64,000 nt of DNA, taken from assembly GCF_027158005.1 (NCBI RefSeq), contig NZ_JAPVLQ010000003.1:186001-250000 (forward strand), given 5' to 3'. The notes beneath the pieces were generated by a model that saw only the letters and a list, made by a program, of their open reading frames with translations, was not told where the DNA came from and searched no databases. This document shows, one piece after another, positions 48,168 through 57,846 of the stretch. The stretch is from Rhodococcus sp. H36-A4. Its GTDB lineage: Bacteria > Actinomycetota > Actinomycetes > Mycobacteriales > Mycobacteriaceae. The stretch's first letter is position 1; every line of letters begins with the position of its first letter. The position numbers were made by a program, and so were the translations under genes.

Positions 48168-48478
48168 CCTCTGCTCCTTACCGGGCGCCGAAGCACCGTT
48201 TTTCGTTTCATTGATGTTCGCGAGTGCGTAACCAATGTTTCCGCTCTGTTGCTTGTGAATGCTTTCACGAACTCAGGGGAAGTCAATAGATTGCCGCGTG
48301 ACCGTGGTCAAGCTCACTCTGTTAGGCTGCTTCAAGCCTGCTGTGCTCCTTTGTACCCCTTACAGCGAATTCTCGCTATCCTCCGTTGTCGTTGCCGTGG
48401 TAGACGCGGCTGAAAACAGGCTGGACGAGTCTGGCCGGACGAGAGTCGAGCTGCCTGCGCCGCCCCTCGGCTCAGGGG
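48168..48478. other. 311-bp gap upstream of whiB1
   Basis: No gene is visible. It holds the whiB1 leader, a CRP-type palindrome at 48254-48269, and, near the lipid-kinase 3' end, a CTG/GCC-rich stretch without recognised signals. Confidence 0.7.
48254..48269 (-). promoter_or_regulatory. CRP/FNR-type site upstream of whiB1
   Basis: TGTGA-N6-TCACG (consensus TGTGA-N6-TCACA) about 87 bp upstream of the whiB1 start. In M. tuberculosis whiB1 transcription is controlled by the CRP homologue, so this site fits established regulation. Confidence 0.65.
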
Positions 48479-49435
48479 TCATCGGGGCGGCGGGGCTATG
48501 ACTTCCAGCGCAGACGGAGTGGCGAAGAATTCGGCTTCGGTGCGCTCCCCGAGATAGTCGCCGTCCATCTGCAGACCGATCGGTTCGGTCGAAGTTATCT
48601 TGATTCGAGGTACGTCGTCGATGCGAAAAAGCTTACGAGACTTGGGTTCTGCGCCCGTGGACAAAAGTTGTCGCGATACCAGAAGGCTGGGTACCACCTT
48701 GGTCGTCCGCATGGCGAACAAGCCGAGTCCGGTATCGAAGGTCGTCCCGGGATTGGTGTGAACCGGCCTGGCATTGAGGTAGGTCCACGGACTCGAGTTG
48801 GAGACGAACGCGTAATGCACGCCGGTGATCGGGTCGCGGTCCGGCACCTCGACGGTCAACATCGGCTCGTGACGCTTGTGCCGAAAAAACTCGCGGACGG
48901 CCGACCGAACGTAGCGAGTGGCAGAAACGGGGCGTCCGTCCTTGCGGCTCGCGTCGATCGCGCGACACACGTCGGCATCGAGTCCGAGGCCGGCATTGAA
49001 TGTGAACCACCGGTTGTCGCAGTGGGCGAGACCGATCGTCCGTCTCGACCGCGACGCAAGAAGCTCGATGAGCTGATTCGTGGCAGCCACTGGGTCGGGT
49101 TCGATTCCCAGGGAGCGGGCGAAGACATTCGCACTGCCTCCAGGCACCACGGCCAAAGCCGGGATGGCCCCGATGGCTACTGATCGCATCGACGTCGGAA
49201 GTGGAACACCGAGAAGCCCATTGATGACCTCGTTCACCGTGCCGTCACCACCGTGGACGATGACCAGGCCCATACCGTCCTCCCGAGCTTCGCGTGCCAG
49301 TTCGGCGGCGTGATCTCGGTGCGTGGTGTGGGCGACCGTGACGCGAACTCGGCTCGACAGCGCATGCGCCAACAAATCACGGGCAGCAGGAGTGGTCGAT
49401 GTCGCATTGGGGTTGACGATCAGAAGCGCGCGCAC
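48479..49435 (-). CDS. Diacylglycerol kinase-family lipid kinase
   Basis: 318 residues with the DAGK catalytic domain: LLIVNPNATS at the start, VHGGDGTVNEVING (GGDGT), VVPGGSANVFARSLG, and a C-terminal half with GLGLDADVCRAID. It phosphorylates a lipid such as diacylglycerol or a sphingoid base; specificity is unknown. Corresponds to Rv3218 beside whiB1. It starts with ATG 49435 and diverges from the small membrane protein. Confidence 0.93.
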   Translation of the reverse strand: MRALLIVNPNATSTTPAARDLLAHALSSRVRVTVAHTTHRDHAAELAREAREDGMGLVIVHGGDGTVNEVINGLLGVPLPTSMRSVAIGAIPALAVVPGGSANVFARSLGIEPDPVAATNQLIELLASRSRRTIGLAHCDNRWFTFNAGLGLDADVCRAIDASRKDGRPVSATRYVRSAVREFFRHKRHEPMLTVEVPDRDPITGVHYAFVSNSSPWTYLNARPVHTNPGTTFDTGLGLFAMRTTKVVPSLLVSRQLLSTGAEPKSRKLFRIDDVPRIKITSTEPIGLQMDGDYLGERTEAEFFATPSALEVIAPPPR

Positions 49436-49481
49436 GGGGCATCAGCCTAGCGGTCCGACGGCGGTGTTCTAGGCTGGCCGG

Positions 49482-49904
49482 GTGTCAACGCCTTCGCAGC
49501 CCCTGGTGCCGCCTTCGACATTCCGGTCCGCCGGGGTGCTCGTCGCCCTTCAAGGGCTCGTGGCGTTGGTCGTTGCCGTCGTTCTACTTGTCCGCGCTGT
49601 CGGCGGCGTCGAGAATTCCGCCGCGAACGGCTACGGAACAGCCGGATGGTTCGCAGTGGTCGGAGTGGCTGTAGGCGCTGCGGGTGCGGCACTGGTGGCG
49701 GGTAAGCGTTGGGCGCGGGCCATCGCACTTGTCGTGCAGTTCCTACTATTACCTGTTGTCTGGTCACTGCTCACCGACTCACACCAGCCGCTGTACGGCG
49801 CGTTACTCGGTCTTGTCGTGGTAGCGATCTTGGTGCTGCTCTTCAGTCCACCATCGTCGAGATGGATGGCCGCCGAGTACGGGGACGTCGACGAAGAAAG
49901 TTAG
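49482..49904 (+). CDS. Small four-helix membrane protein (Rv3217c-like)
   Basis: 140 residues, four predicted TM helices (about 16-38, 50-72, 77-95, 102-122) and an acidic end (EYGDVDEES). GTG 49482 was chosen because the N-terminal leader then precedes helix 1 directly. No catalytic motif. Function unknown, conserved position next to the lipid kinase in related genera. Confidence 0.85.
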   Translation: MSTPSQPLVPPSTFRSAGVLVALQGLVALVVAVVLLVRAVGGVENSAANGYGTAGWFAVVGVAVGAAGAALVAGKRWARAIALVVQFLLLPVVWSLLTDSHQPLYGALLGLVVVAILVLLFSPPSSRWMAAEYGDVDEES

Positions 49905-49948
49905 ATAACGACGGCGACACGCAGATGGTTGTTCGGTAGGCCGGACGA

Positions 49949-50434
49949 CTACTCGGTGGAGTTGGACGTGTTCGCCAGGGCCGCCAGTGCATCACCGGTC
50001 ATCCGGAACGTCGTCCACTCGTCCTGAGCTATTGCGCCGAGTGAGCGATAGAAGCCGATCGACGGGGTGTTCCAATCGAGCACCCACCAGCTCAACCGGG
50101 TGTACTCCTTGTCGATGCACTCTGTAGCCAGTGCGGCGAGTAGTGCTCTGCCATGGCCCGCTCCGCGAAATGCCGGTTTGACGTAGAGGTCTTCGAGGTA
50201 GATGCCGTTGACGCCATCCCAGGTGGAGAAGTTCAAGAACCACAGAGCTACGCCCACGATCTCGCCGTCGTTCTCGGCGACGTGCGCGAAGACCGAAGGT
50301 GCGGGGCCGAACAGAGCGGCAGCGATCTGCTCGGGTTTCACACGGCATTGTTCGAGCGATTTCTCGTATTCGGCCAGTTCGTACACGAGCCCGGTGATGG
50401 CGTCGACATCGTCCTCTTTCGCCCGTCGGATCAT
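49949..50434 (-). CDS. GNAT family N-acetyltransferase
   Basis: 161 residues with GNAT motif A FRGAGHGRALLAALA and IYLEDLYVKP, and the diamine-acetyltransferase-like DWNTPSIGFYRSLGA. It would transfer acetyl from acetyl-CoA to a small amine; substrate unknown. ATG 50434 lies 11 nt after AGAGG; GTG 50443 is an alternative. It follows the phosphatase gene by 8 bp on the same strand. Confidence 0.9.
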   Translation of the reverse strand: MIRRAKEDDVDAITGLVYELAEYEKSLEQCRVKPEQIAAALFGPAPSVFAHVAENDGEIVGVALWFLNFSTWDGVNGIYLEDLYVKPAFRGAGHGRALLAALATECIDKEYTRLSWWVLDWNTPSIGFYRSLGAIAQDEWTTFRMTGDALAALANTSNSTE

Positions 50435-50442
50435 ACTGCTCA

Positions 50443-51066
50443 CTACCTCTTTTTCCCGGTTCGCACCGACGGGTTGATGTTGTGGACGACAAGCTGTCGG
50501 TACGAGTGATCGAAGCCCAGCACCGAGTATGCCGCAGGAGCCATCGCGAAGCGTTTCCCCTCGGCGACAGGCAGTTCCAACCATCGAGTGAGCAAAGCCC
50601 GCGAAAAATGGCCATGTCCGACGAGGACGACGTCGCGATCGACCAAGACCGGCAGCACGACGGAGAGCACGAGATCGGCACGGGATCCGAAATCGTCGAT
50701 CGACTCACCGTGCGGGCACGGGTGCGTCCACACGGTCCAGTGCGGCACCGTTGCGTGTATTTCGGGAGAGGTCAGGCCCTCGTAGTCTCCGTAGTCGACT
50801 TCGGAGAGCGCGTCCCACTCGCGGTCGACAGTCAGGCCGGCGAGCTGTGCGGTCCGCTGAGCCCGCGTGCGTGGGCTCGACAGGACCAACGGGTCGCGCA
50901 GCTCGAGTTCTACGATGAGTTCGCCTACTGCAACGGCCTGCTGCTCGCCGACTGCGGTCAGTGGGACGTCCGTGGTTCCGGTGTGGCGGCCAGTGGTTGC
51001 CCATTCGGTTTCGCCATGCCGAAGGAGCACGACACGGCCGGTGTCGCCCGAGTTGGAGATCGTCAT
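50443..51066 (-). CDS. Phosphoglycerate-mutase-type acid phosphatase (Rv3214/Gpm2 type)
   Basis: 207 residues, histidine-phosphatase superfamily: catalytic LLRHGETEWA, then RTRAQRTAQLAG and the second-histidine LVGHGHFSRALL. In M. tuberculosis the orthologue annotated as a mutase was shown to be an acid phosphatase, so phosphatase is preferred. ATG 51066 gives the RHG motif at residue 16, as usual. It shares an operon with the downstream GNAT gene. Confidence 0.9.
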   Translation of the reverse strand: MTISNSGDTGRVVLLRHGETEWATTGRHTGTTDVPLTAVGEQQAVAVGELIVELELRDPLVLSSPRTRAQRTAQLAGLTVDREWDALSEVDYGDYEGLTSPEIHATVPHWTVWTHPCPHGESIDDFGSRADLVLSVVLPVLVDRDVVLVGHGHFSRALLTRWLELPVAEGKRFAMAPAAYSVLGFDHSYRQLVVHNINPSVRTGKKR

Positions 51067-51285
51067 ACCCGCAATGATGCCGTGTCGGGTTTCACAGTCC
51101 ACGCGGTGGATCGGCCGACGAAAACGATTGAGGACAGCGCTGCGACAGGGAATGCTGGTCAGGTCGTGTTCGTCGGCACGCGCTGCACTCTTCGACCGTG
51201 TCGGACGTATCTGCCAGAACCTCTCACCAAGATTCGACGATGCTTTCGCGTGTCGCTGTGCGATGCGGCCCGGTGCAAGTACATC

Positions 51286-51766
51286 CCAGCGCTCGCCGCG
51301 CGGACAATTGCAGACCGGATAGGATCCGGGAAGGTCGTGCTCCTCGGAATGGGGTTCATCTCTGCAGCCATGGCAGTGTTCACCCAGGTCGGCCCGGACA
51401 CCTCGTATGTCCTTCTGTTGGGCGCACTGTTCGTGATGGGCATGGGACTCTGATCCACGAAGATGTCCGATCATGACTGCCGCGCTGCAGACGCTCACCC
51501 ATCACGAGGTCGCGCGTGGATCGACATTGATGAACATCGTGCAGCAGACAGCGGGGTCCATCGGCACGGCCGTGATGTCCGTGGTACTGACCAATCAGAT
51601 CAAGAACGTTGCACAAGCCACGTCGCCGGCGGATGTGCTCGGCATCTCCGCGAGCGCCGTCGGTACGACGTTCACGGTGGCGCTAGTTCTCATCTTGCTG
51701 ACCTTCGTACCGGCATACTTCCTTCCGCGCATCAAGATAGAGGCGCGCGGTTGTGGATACCGAGAC
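51286..51766 (+). pseudogene. Remnant of a DHA2-type MFS multidrug transporter
   Basis: Two reading frames joined would encode the C-terminal half of a DHA2 (EmrB/QacA) transporter: IADRIGSGKVVLLGMGF ... LLLGALFVMGMGL, then MTAALQTLTHHEVARGSTL ... FVPAYFLPR. Between them is a TGA at 51451-51453 where the family has Gly, and one extra base at about 51466 shifts the frame before ATG 51473. The N-terminal half is absent. It is a decayed gene. Confidence 0.8.
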
Positions 51767-51899
51767 CCCTGTAATGCTGCATTGAGATCGTTTCGAGGAC
51801 GGTTGACTCCCGCGATGTGGACGCATCGGATTCGGTTTCGACGCGCCCACATTCGCATTCGCCTGGCTCTGGCGTCTTTTGTGCGCAAGGATCGGAGAT

Positions 51900-52700
51900 G
51901 TGACGACAGTACTGGCAGTGGCCAATCAGAAGGGTGGAGTCGCGAAAACGACGACGGTTGCGTCGCTGGCGGCCGCACTTCACGCGCTCGACCAGCGTGT
52001 TCTCGTGGTCGACCTCGATCCGCAGGGGTGCCTGACGTTTTCGTTGGGTCACAACCCTGACAAGCTCGATTCATCGGTGCACGAAGTCCTGACCGGCGAC
52101 AAGAATGTCTCCGACGTGCTGATCGAAACCGACGAGGGCATCGTGCTGCTCCCCGCCACGATCGATCTCGCCGGTGCCGAAGCGTTGCTCCTCATGCGTC
52201 CCGGACGAGAATATGCCCTCAAGCGAGCGCTGGCGCCGGTGATCGACAATTTCGACGTCGTCATCATCGACTGCCCTCCGTCACTGGGAGTGTTGACCCT
52301 CAACGGCCTCACCGCCGCCCAATCGGTGCTCGTTCCATTGCAATGTGAAACTCTCGCGCATCGTGGTGTCGGACAGTTACTTCGGACCGTCTCGGAAATT
52401 CAACAGATCACCAATCCCGATCTGACTCTGCTCGGTGCACTGCCGACTCTGTTCGATGCGCGGACCACCCACAGCAGGGATGTACTAGGCGACGTATCCG
52501 ATCGATACGATCTGCCGGTTCTGTCGCCACCGATCCCTCGAACTGTCCGCTTCGCGGAGGCGACGGCTTCGGGTTCGACAGTGCTTTCGGGCCGAAAAAA
52601 TAAGGGCGCGCAGGCATATCGCGAACTCGCAGCGAATCTTCTCGCACATTGGCAGCACGGGACCGCATTAGCCACTTATTCTCCGAACACACCGGACTGA
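51900..52700 (+). CDS. ParA/Soj-like ATPase (Rv3213c type)
   Basis: 266 residues. Deviant Walker A NQKGGVAKTTT at residues 8-18 and Walker B VVDLDPQG mark the ParA family; VIIDCPPSLGVLTLNGL is the switch region. No ParB gene or parS site is nearby, so it is probably an orphan positioning ATPase. GTG 51900 follows GGATCGGAG. It lies directly downstream of the transporter remnant. Confidence 0.93.
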   Translation: MTTVLAVANQKGGVAKTTTVASLAAALHALDQRVLVVDLDPQGCLTFSLGHNPDKLDSSVHEVLTGDKNVSDVLIETDEGIVLLPATIDLAGAEALLLMRPGREYALKRALAPVIDNFDVVIIDCPPSLGVLTLNGLTAAQSVLVPLQCETLAHRGVGQLLRTVSEIQQITNPDLTLLGALPTLFDARTTHSRDVLGDVSDRYDLPVLSPPIPRTVRFAEATASGSTVLSGRKNKGAQAYRELAANLLAHWQHGTALATYSPNTPD

Positions 52701-52720
52701 TCGGTTTCGGTAGCGCCGCT

Positions 52721-53968
52721 TCAGCGTGCCGATAGTGCAACGAGGTCGTCACCGCGCTGCTCGATGACTACATCGCCGATCACCGACATACCCACCGGCC
52801 CGGTGTAACCGGCTCGGTCCACTTCCAAGGTCCGTTCTACGGTGCCTTCAGTGGGGTCGATCACTGCTGTTCCGTCTGGTACCGGCACCAGTAGGCGGCC
52901 GGCCATGACCGTACCGGGTCCGAGTGCGCCGGGGATCGACCACATCGGGGCCAGATCGGTCAATCCCAGTGCTACGGTTCCACTTCCAGTCCACCAGCTG
53001 AAGACCGATGCTGCTTTGACTACCGCTTCGGCTGTGGGGGGCCGGTTTTCGTCGACAATTGCTGCAGGAAGATCGAACTCGGACAAGGGCTGTGCGTTGC
53101 CATCGAAGACGGCGACCCTCGGTCGTTGTGATGAATGCGCTGGAATGGACACTGCCACACGGTCACCCGAAGCAACCAGAATCGATGCACCTGTGACGGG
53201 GCCGTCGGGTCCGATCAAGGCCGCCACGACGGAAGAACCGTATTCCTCCGGCTGCTGGGCATCCTTCGGAGCTGGATTCATCGTCGTCAGTCGGGCTCCG
53301 GACTCGCCTGGGCACTGCTCGAGAACTGCGACGCGAGAGCTGTTGGAAGCGGAGGACAATAGAGTACAACCCGATCTGGGTTGACTACTCGGATTGACCG
53401 GGGCGTCGACGCGGCCGTATTCGAGTGTTCGGACTAGGTCCGAGCGCCATAGCTCCATTCGAGTGTCACCCCGCGAGGTGACGTAGGTTCCGTCCTCGCT
53501 CAGCGTGACATTTGCATCAGCGTCGCTGCTGCGTTGCGCTTTTCGCGTACCACTGGAGCTGTCGAGTGCGGTTACCTGAGAGCAACCCCTGGCGTCCTGA
53601 TAGACCGCGACGATCGTATTCCATGCATCCGTAACGGCACAGAGATTCCGATCTCGGACGTAACTCCATGCAATCGAACCGTCGAGCGGGTCTCGACCGG
53701 AGACCGTACCACCGTCGCCCGTGACGACGGCGCTGCCAGTGGTGACGGGTGCCGACGTGACCGGACTCGATGCACGCCAAGCTTCGGTCAGTGCGTCCGG
53801 AATCGACGTTGCCACATTCGCTCGAGGCAAAGGGGATTCCGCAGGGGCAGATGTCGTGCCGTGCGCGTCGCTTCGGAGCCACACAACTCCGAGAACGAGC
53901 ACGGTCACGACTGCGATCGCTGCGGCAACAGCGATATCCGATCGGCGCCGACGTTCGGGTGCAAGCAC
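52721..53968 (-). CDS. Membrane-anchored beta-propeller-like protein (Rv3212 type)
   Basis: 415 residues: a short basic N-terminus, one TM helix (about 12-32), and an extracytoplasmic region with PQQ-like blades (RDPLDGSIAWSYVRDRN, PDGTAVIDPTEG, TVALGLTDLAPMWSIP). Two cysteine pairs (around SQPRSGC and LEQCPG; NLC and ARGC) could form disulfides. Function is unknown. The start is GTG 53968, 11 bp after rhlE, so they form an operon. Confidence 0.85.
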   Translation of the reverse strand: MLAPERRRRSDIAVAAAIAVVTVLVLGVVWLRSDAHGTTSAPAESPLPRANVATSIPDALTEAWRASSPVTSAPVTTGSAVVTGDGGTVSGRDPLDGSIAWSYVRDRNLCAVTDAWNTIVAVYQDARGCSQVTALDSSSGTRKAQRSSDADANVTLSEDGTYVTSRGDTRMELWRSDLVRTLEYGRVDAPVNPSSQPRSGCTLLSSASNSSRVAVLEQCPGESGARLTTMNPAPKDAQQPEEYGSSVVAALIGPDGPVTGASILVASGDRVAVSIPAHSSQRPRVAVFDGNAQPLSEFDLPAAIVDENRPPTAEAVVKAASVFSWWTGSGTVALGLTDLAPMWSIPGALGPGTVMAGRLLVPVPDGTAVIDPTEGTVERTLEVDRAGYTGPVGMSVIGDVVIEQRGDDLVALSAR

Positions 53969-53979
53969 AGCTTGGGAGA

Positions 53980-55545
53980 CTACTCCGACGCGGCCGCACC
54001 GGACGAGGCAGACGCGGAGGAGCGGCGACGCCGTCGTCTACGTGGGGGAGCCGTCGTCTCCGTCCCTGTGTCACCGGTGGATTCGGTGGCTACCGGCCCG
54101 GTGGTGTCAGCGACGGAATCCGCCTCTCCGGTGGCGGGCTTGCCTGCTCTGGTGCGCGAGCGAGAGCGGGAACGGCGAGGCTTGGACTCACGCGGCTCCG
54201 CATCGGAATCGGTCTTGTCCGGTCCCTTTTCTTCCGAGGTCTCATCGGTCGATGCGCTACCGTTCGAGTCCTTGGGAGACTTGGCTTCGGAGGTCTTGTG
54301 GACTGTGCTGCCGACACCGGCAGGGATGTCGAGTTCTTCGAACAGGTGCGGGCTGCTCGAGTAGGTCTCGACGGGGTCGGGTGTCCCGAGGTCGAGAGCT
54401 TTGTCGATGAGCTGCCACCGGGGGATGTCGTCCCAATCGACCAACGTCACGGCGATGCCGGTACGGCCTGCGCGGCCCGTACGGCCGATGCGGTGAACGT
54501 ATGTCTTCTCGTCCTCCGGGCACTGATAGTTGATGACGTGCGTGACGTCGTCGATATCGATGCCTCGGGCGGCCACATCGGTGGCTACGAGAACGTCGAT
54601 TCCACCGGTGCGGAACTTCTTCAGTGCTTTTTCACGTTGGACCTGCCCGAGGTCACCGTGCACCGAGCCGACGGCGAACCCACGTTCTGCGAGCTCGTCA
54701 GCAACTTTCTGGGCAGTGCGTTTGGTGCGGGTGAAGATCATGGTTGCGCCGCGGCCGTTTGCTTGGAGCACCTTGGTCACCATCTCGACCTTGTCGAGTG
54801 CGTGGGCTCGGTAGACGTGCTGGGCAGTGCGATCGTGCACTGCCGACGACTCGGCCTCTTCGGCGCGGATATGCGTCGGCTGGGTGAGGAACGTACGGGC
54901 AAGGGTGATGATCGGTCCTGGCATCGTCGCCGAGAACAACATCGTCTGCCTTTTGTCCGGAACCATTCCGAGAATGCGCTCGATGTCCGGCAGGAATCCG
55001 AGATCGAGCATCTCGTCGGCCTCGTCGAGCACCAGGACGCCGATCTTGCCCAGAATCAGGTGACCCTGCTTAGCAAGGTCCAGCAGGCGCCCGGGTGTTC
55101 CGACGACGACGTCGACGCCGTTCTGCAGGGCATTGATCTGGGCCTCATAGGGGCGCCCGCCGTAGATCGAGAGCACCTTCACAGGCCCAGTCGTCGAGCG
55201 GAGATGTTTGGCAGCATTCTGGAGATCGGAGGTGACCTGCACGCATAGTTCGCGGGTAGGCACGATGATGAGCGCCCGGGGGGTGCCGTCGAGGGCCGTG
55301 GTGCCGGAGTCCGATGTGGAGATGCGCTGCAACAGAGGAACGCCGAACCCGAAGGTCTTGCCCATTCCGGTGCGCGCCTGACCGATGAGGTCGTCCCCGG
55401 CGAGAGCCAGGGGGAGTGTCAGTTCTTGGATTGCGAAGGTCCGCTCGATCCCGATGTCCTTCAGGGATCGGACGATCTCCTCGCGCACGCCCAGTTCGGC
55501 GAATGTCGGGGGCACGTGCGTGTCGTCGAGCTGGGCGGACAACAT
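53980..55545 (-). CDS. rhlE: DEAD-box ATP-dependent RNA helicase RhlE
   Basis: 521 residues. Q-motif FAIQELTLPLAL, motif I ARTGMGKT, Ia PTRELCVQV, II LDEADEMLDLG, III SATMPGP, V ATDVAARGIDID and VI HRIGRTGRAG. The last ~120 residues are Arg/Ser/Glu-rich, an RNA-binding tail. ATG 55545 is used; however CTG 55590, in frame, has GAGGAAGG 8 nt upstream and would add 15 residues (LSKIIIDQEDETGD...), so the true start is open. It should help ribosome assembly or cold adaptation. Confidence 0.94.
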   Translation of the reverse strand: MLSAQLDDTHVPPTFAELGVREEIVRSLKDIGIERTFAIQELTLPLALAGDDLIGQARTGMGKTFGFGVPLLQRISTSDSGTTALDGTPRALIIVPTRELCVQVTSDLQNAAKHLRSTTGPVKVLSIYGGRPYEAQINALQNGVDVVVGTPGRLLDLAKQGHLILGKIGVLVLDEADEMLDLGFLPDIERILGMVPDKRQTMLFSATMPGPIITLARTFLTQPTHIRAEEAESSAVHDRTAQHVYRAHALDKVEMVTKVLQANGRGATMIFTRTKRTAQKVADELAERGFAVGSVHGDLGQVQREKALKKFRTGGIDVLVATDVAARGIDIDDVTHVINYQCPEDEKTYVHRIGRTGRAGRTGIAVTLVDWDDIPRWQLIDKALDLGTPDPVETYSSSPHLFEELDIPAGVGSTVHKTSEAKSPKDSNGSASTDETSEEKGPDKTDSDAEPRESKPRRSRSRSRTRAGKPATGEADSVADTTGPVATESTGDTGTETTAPPRRRRRRRSSASASSGAAASE

Positions 55546-55703
55546 CGTGTCGCCGGTCTCGTCTTCTTGGTCGATGATGATCTTGCTCAGGGGTCTGGCC
55601 TTCCTCGTATCGAGAACGTACGCACAAGGAAGGGCACAGGCCTATTGCCGGCCGAAGTCGATGCCCTCAATCCGATGTGATGTCGCGTCGAGCCTCAGCC
55701 GCG

Positions 55704-55727
55704 ATCGTGTTCGGGCCCGAACACGAT
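55704..55727. repeat. Perfect 24-bp palindrome
   Basis: Each half is ATCGTGTTCGGG followed directly by its reverse complement, with no spacer. A terminator would normally have a loop, so a protein-binding site is the better reading. It lies about 115 bp upstream of the first possible rhlE codon. Confidence 0.85.
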
Positions 55728-55947
55728 GGGCGAAGCAGTCGTAGCGACCCGGATCAGGTGCGCACACATTGTCACTGATCTCCGCGTGAGTCGGTCCGTA
55801 TCGATCGGTCCGTGCATTGATCCGATCACCATGGTAGCTTGCCGAGCGCTCATCCGGTGTATCGAGTGATTTCCAGTACCCTCGCGGCCGTGCGCGCAAC
55901 CCGACACTCGTCGCCGGTCTGCGCTGATGCATCCATCCTGACGCGAC

Positions 55948-55953
55948 TACGAT
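55948..55953 (+). promoter_or_regulatory. -10-like element of the ferritin-like gene
   Basis: TACGAT ends 8 bp before ATG 55962, so transcription would start at or next to the start codon, implying a leaderless mRNA. No clear -35 is seen. Confidence 0.4.
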
Positions 55954-55961
55954 CATTTTCT

Positions 55962-56693
55962 ATGGGAGCCCACTCGTCTGATCTGTCTACCTCTGCCTCA
56001 CCCACCGAGGAACCGTCCGGTACCGGAGATTCATCCGAGATGGCGTTGGTCGCGTACGACCACCCCGGAGTGTCGGACCTCTTTGCGGTGCTGGCGTATG
56101 GCGAGATTTCCGCGTTCTATCGGCTGGCCGAGGACGCCCGAATGGCTCCGTCGATGCAGGGTCGCGTCGCACTGGCAAGTATGGCGGCGGCGGAGATGAA
56201 CCACTTCGAAACTGTGGTGGGCGCACTGTCGGAACGAGGAGTGGACGTATATACCGCGATGGACCCCTTCGTCCGCGCACTGGACGAGTACCACGCGTCG
56301 ACCAACCCGTCGACGTGGATGGAAGCCCTGGTCAAAGCGTACGTCGGTGATGGGATTGCGGCCGACTTCTACCGCGAGATCGCCCACACGCTCGATCCCA
56401 GGGTGGCGGGGATCGTCCGCGAAGTACTTGCCGAGACCGGTCATTCGGAATTCGTGGTCCACGAGGTCGCGGTCCGGGTGCAGGAAAGCTCTCAGGACAA
56501 GGCACGCCTCATGTTGTGGGGACGGCGACTACTCGGTGAAGCGATCACCCAGGCACAGCACGTCTTGGCACAGCGCGAGAGCCTCACCGACTTGGTGATC
56601 GCAGTGTCCGGCGATCTCAACGGGGTCGCAGCGTTGTTCGACCGAATGCAGGAGCAGCACTCGAAACGGATGCGCGTGCTCGGGCTCGTCTAG
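55962..56693 (+). CDS. Ferritin-like / MiaE-type di-iron protein (Rv3210c type)
   Basis: 243 residues, four-helix bundle of the actinobacterial ferritin-like family (MiaE_2). Likely iron ligands: GEISAF and MNHFETVV in the first helix pair, and AETGHSEFVVHE with DGIAADFYREI in the second. The enzyme relatives hydroxylate modified tRNA, but no such activity is known here. ATG 55962 was chosen because homology begins there and a -10 element sits just upstream. Confidence 0.88.
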   Translation: MGAHSSDLSTSASPTEEPSGTGDSSEMALVAYDHPGVSDLFAVLAYGEISAFYRLAEDARMAPSMQGRVALASMAAAEMNHFETVVGALSERGVDVYTAMDPFVRALDEYHASTNPSTWMEALVKAYVGDGIAADFYREIAHTLDPRVAGIVREVLAETGHSEFVVHEVAVRVQESSQDKARLMLWGRRLLGEAITQAQHVLAQRESLTDLVIAVSGDLNGVAALFDRMQEQHSKRMRVLGLV

Positions 56694-56804
56694 CAGAGAA
56701 CACGGTGTTCGCTGACAGCACAGGCATGAGGTGAGCTCCTGAGGTGTTGGCTGCACTAGCCTGAATGAAGCAGCCTTAGTTGTCTATGAGTTCGGAGGTT
56801 GGCC

Positions 56805-57029
56805 GTGGAGGTCAAGATCGGTGTGTCGGAAAGCTCTCGCGAGCTCGTGGTGAACAGTGCACAGTCGCCGGACGAGGTCGAGAAGCTCGTTGCTCAGGCT
56901 TTGAGTGGCAAGGACGGCGTGCTGTCCCTCGTCGACGAGAAGGGCCGTAAGTACCTCGTGCAGGCCGCGAAGGTGGCGTACGTGGAGATCGGCCCAGCCG
57001 ATCCTCGCAAGGTCGGATTCGCGACCTAG
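56805..57029 (+). CDS. DUF3107 protein (TB9.4/Rv3208A type)
   Basis: 74 residues, VEVKIGVSESSRELVVNSA ... PADPRKVGFAT, a small alpha-beta protein with no catalytic motif. It is a conserved actinobacterial family of unknown function that neighbours the FasR-type TetR gene. GTG 56805 has GGAGG 6 nt upstream; TTG 56799 overlaps it. It converges on the TetR gene across a perfect inverted repeat. Confidence 0.9.
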   Translation: MEVKIGVSESSRELVVNSAQSPDEVEKLVAQALSGKDGVLSLVDEKGRKYLVQAAKVAYVEIGPADPRKVGFAT

Positions 57030-57042
57030 GTTTTCTGGATCT

Positions 57043-57094
57043 GGAACGCGCGAGGCCCCGTATCGGAAGATCGATACGGGGCCTCGCGCGTTCC
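57043..57094. terminator. Perfect 23-bp inverted repeat between DUF3107 and the TetR gene
   Basis: Arms 57043-57065 and 57072-57094 are exactly complementary around a 6-nt loop (GAAGAT). It lies between two convergent genes with 8-14 bp to each, so a shared terminator is the natural reading; T-tracts are short. Confidence 0.8.
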
Positions 57095-57102
57095 ATCCAA
57101 CT

Positions 57103-57780
<678 letters not shown>

Positions 57781-57846
57781 TCACTGCGCCGGTGTCGGCT
57801 GCCCGTGGGTGCCCGTGTCCGGAGGCGTTGGGTACTTGTAGCGCAG

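Larger units (their letters stand above)
55546..55961. other. 416-bp gap between rhlE and the ferritin-like gene
   Basis: No gene is supported; readable frames here are low-quality. It contains a perfect 24-bp palindrome (55704-55727), the rhlE leader, and the -10-like sequence of the ferritin-like gene. Confidence 0.65.

Noticed and set aside
53770-55248. Plus-strand frame of 492 codons opposite rhlE
   Set aside because: The helicase motifs on the minus strand are complete; the plus frame has no coherent domain.
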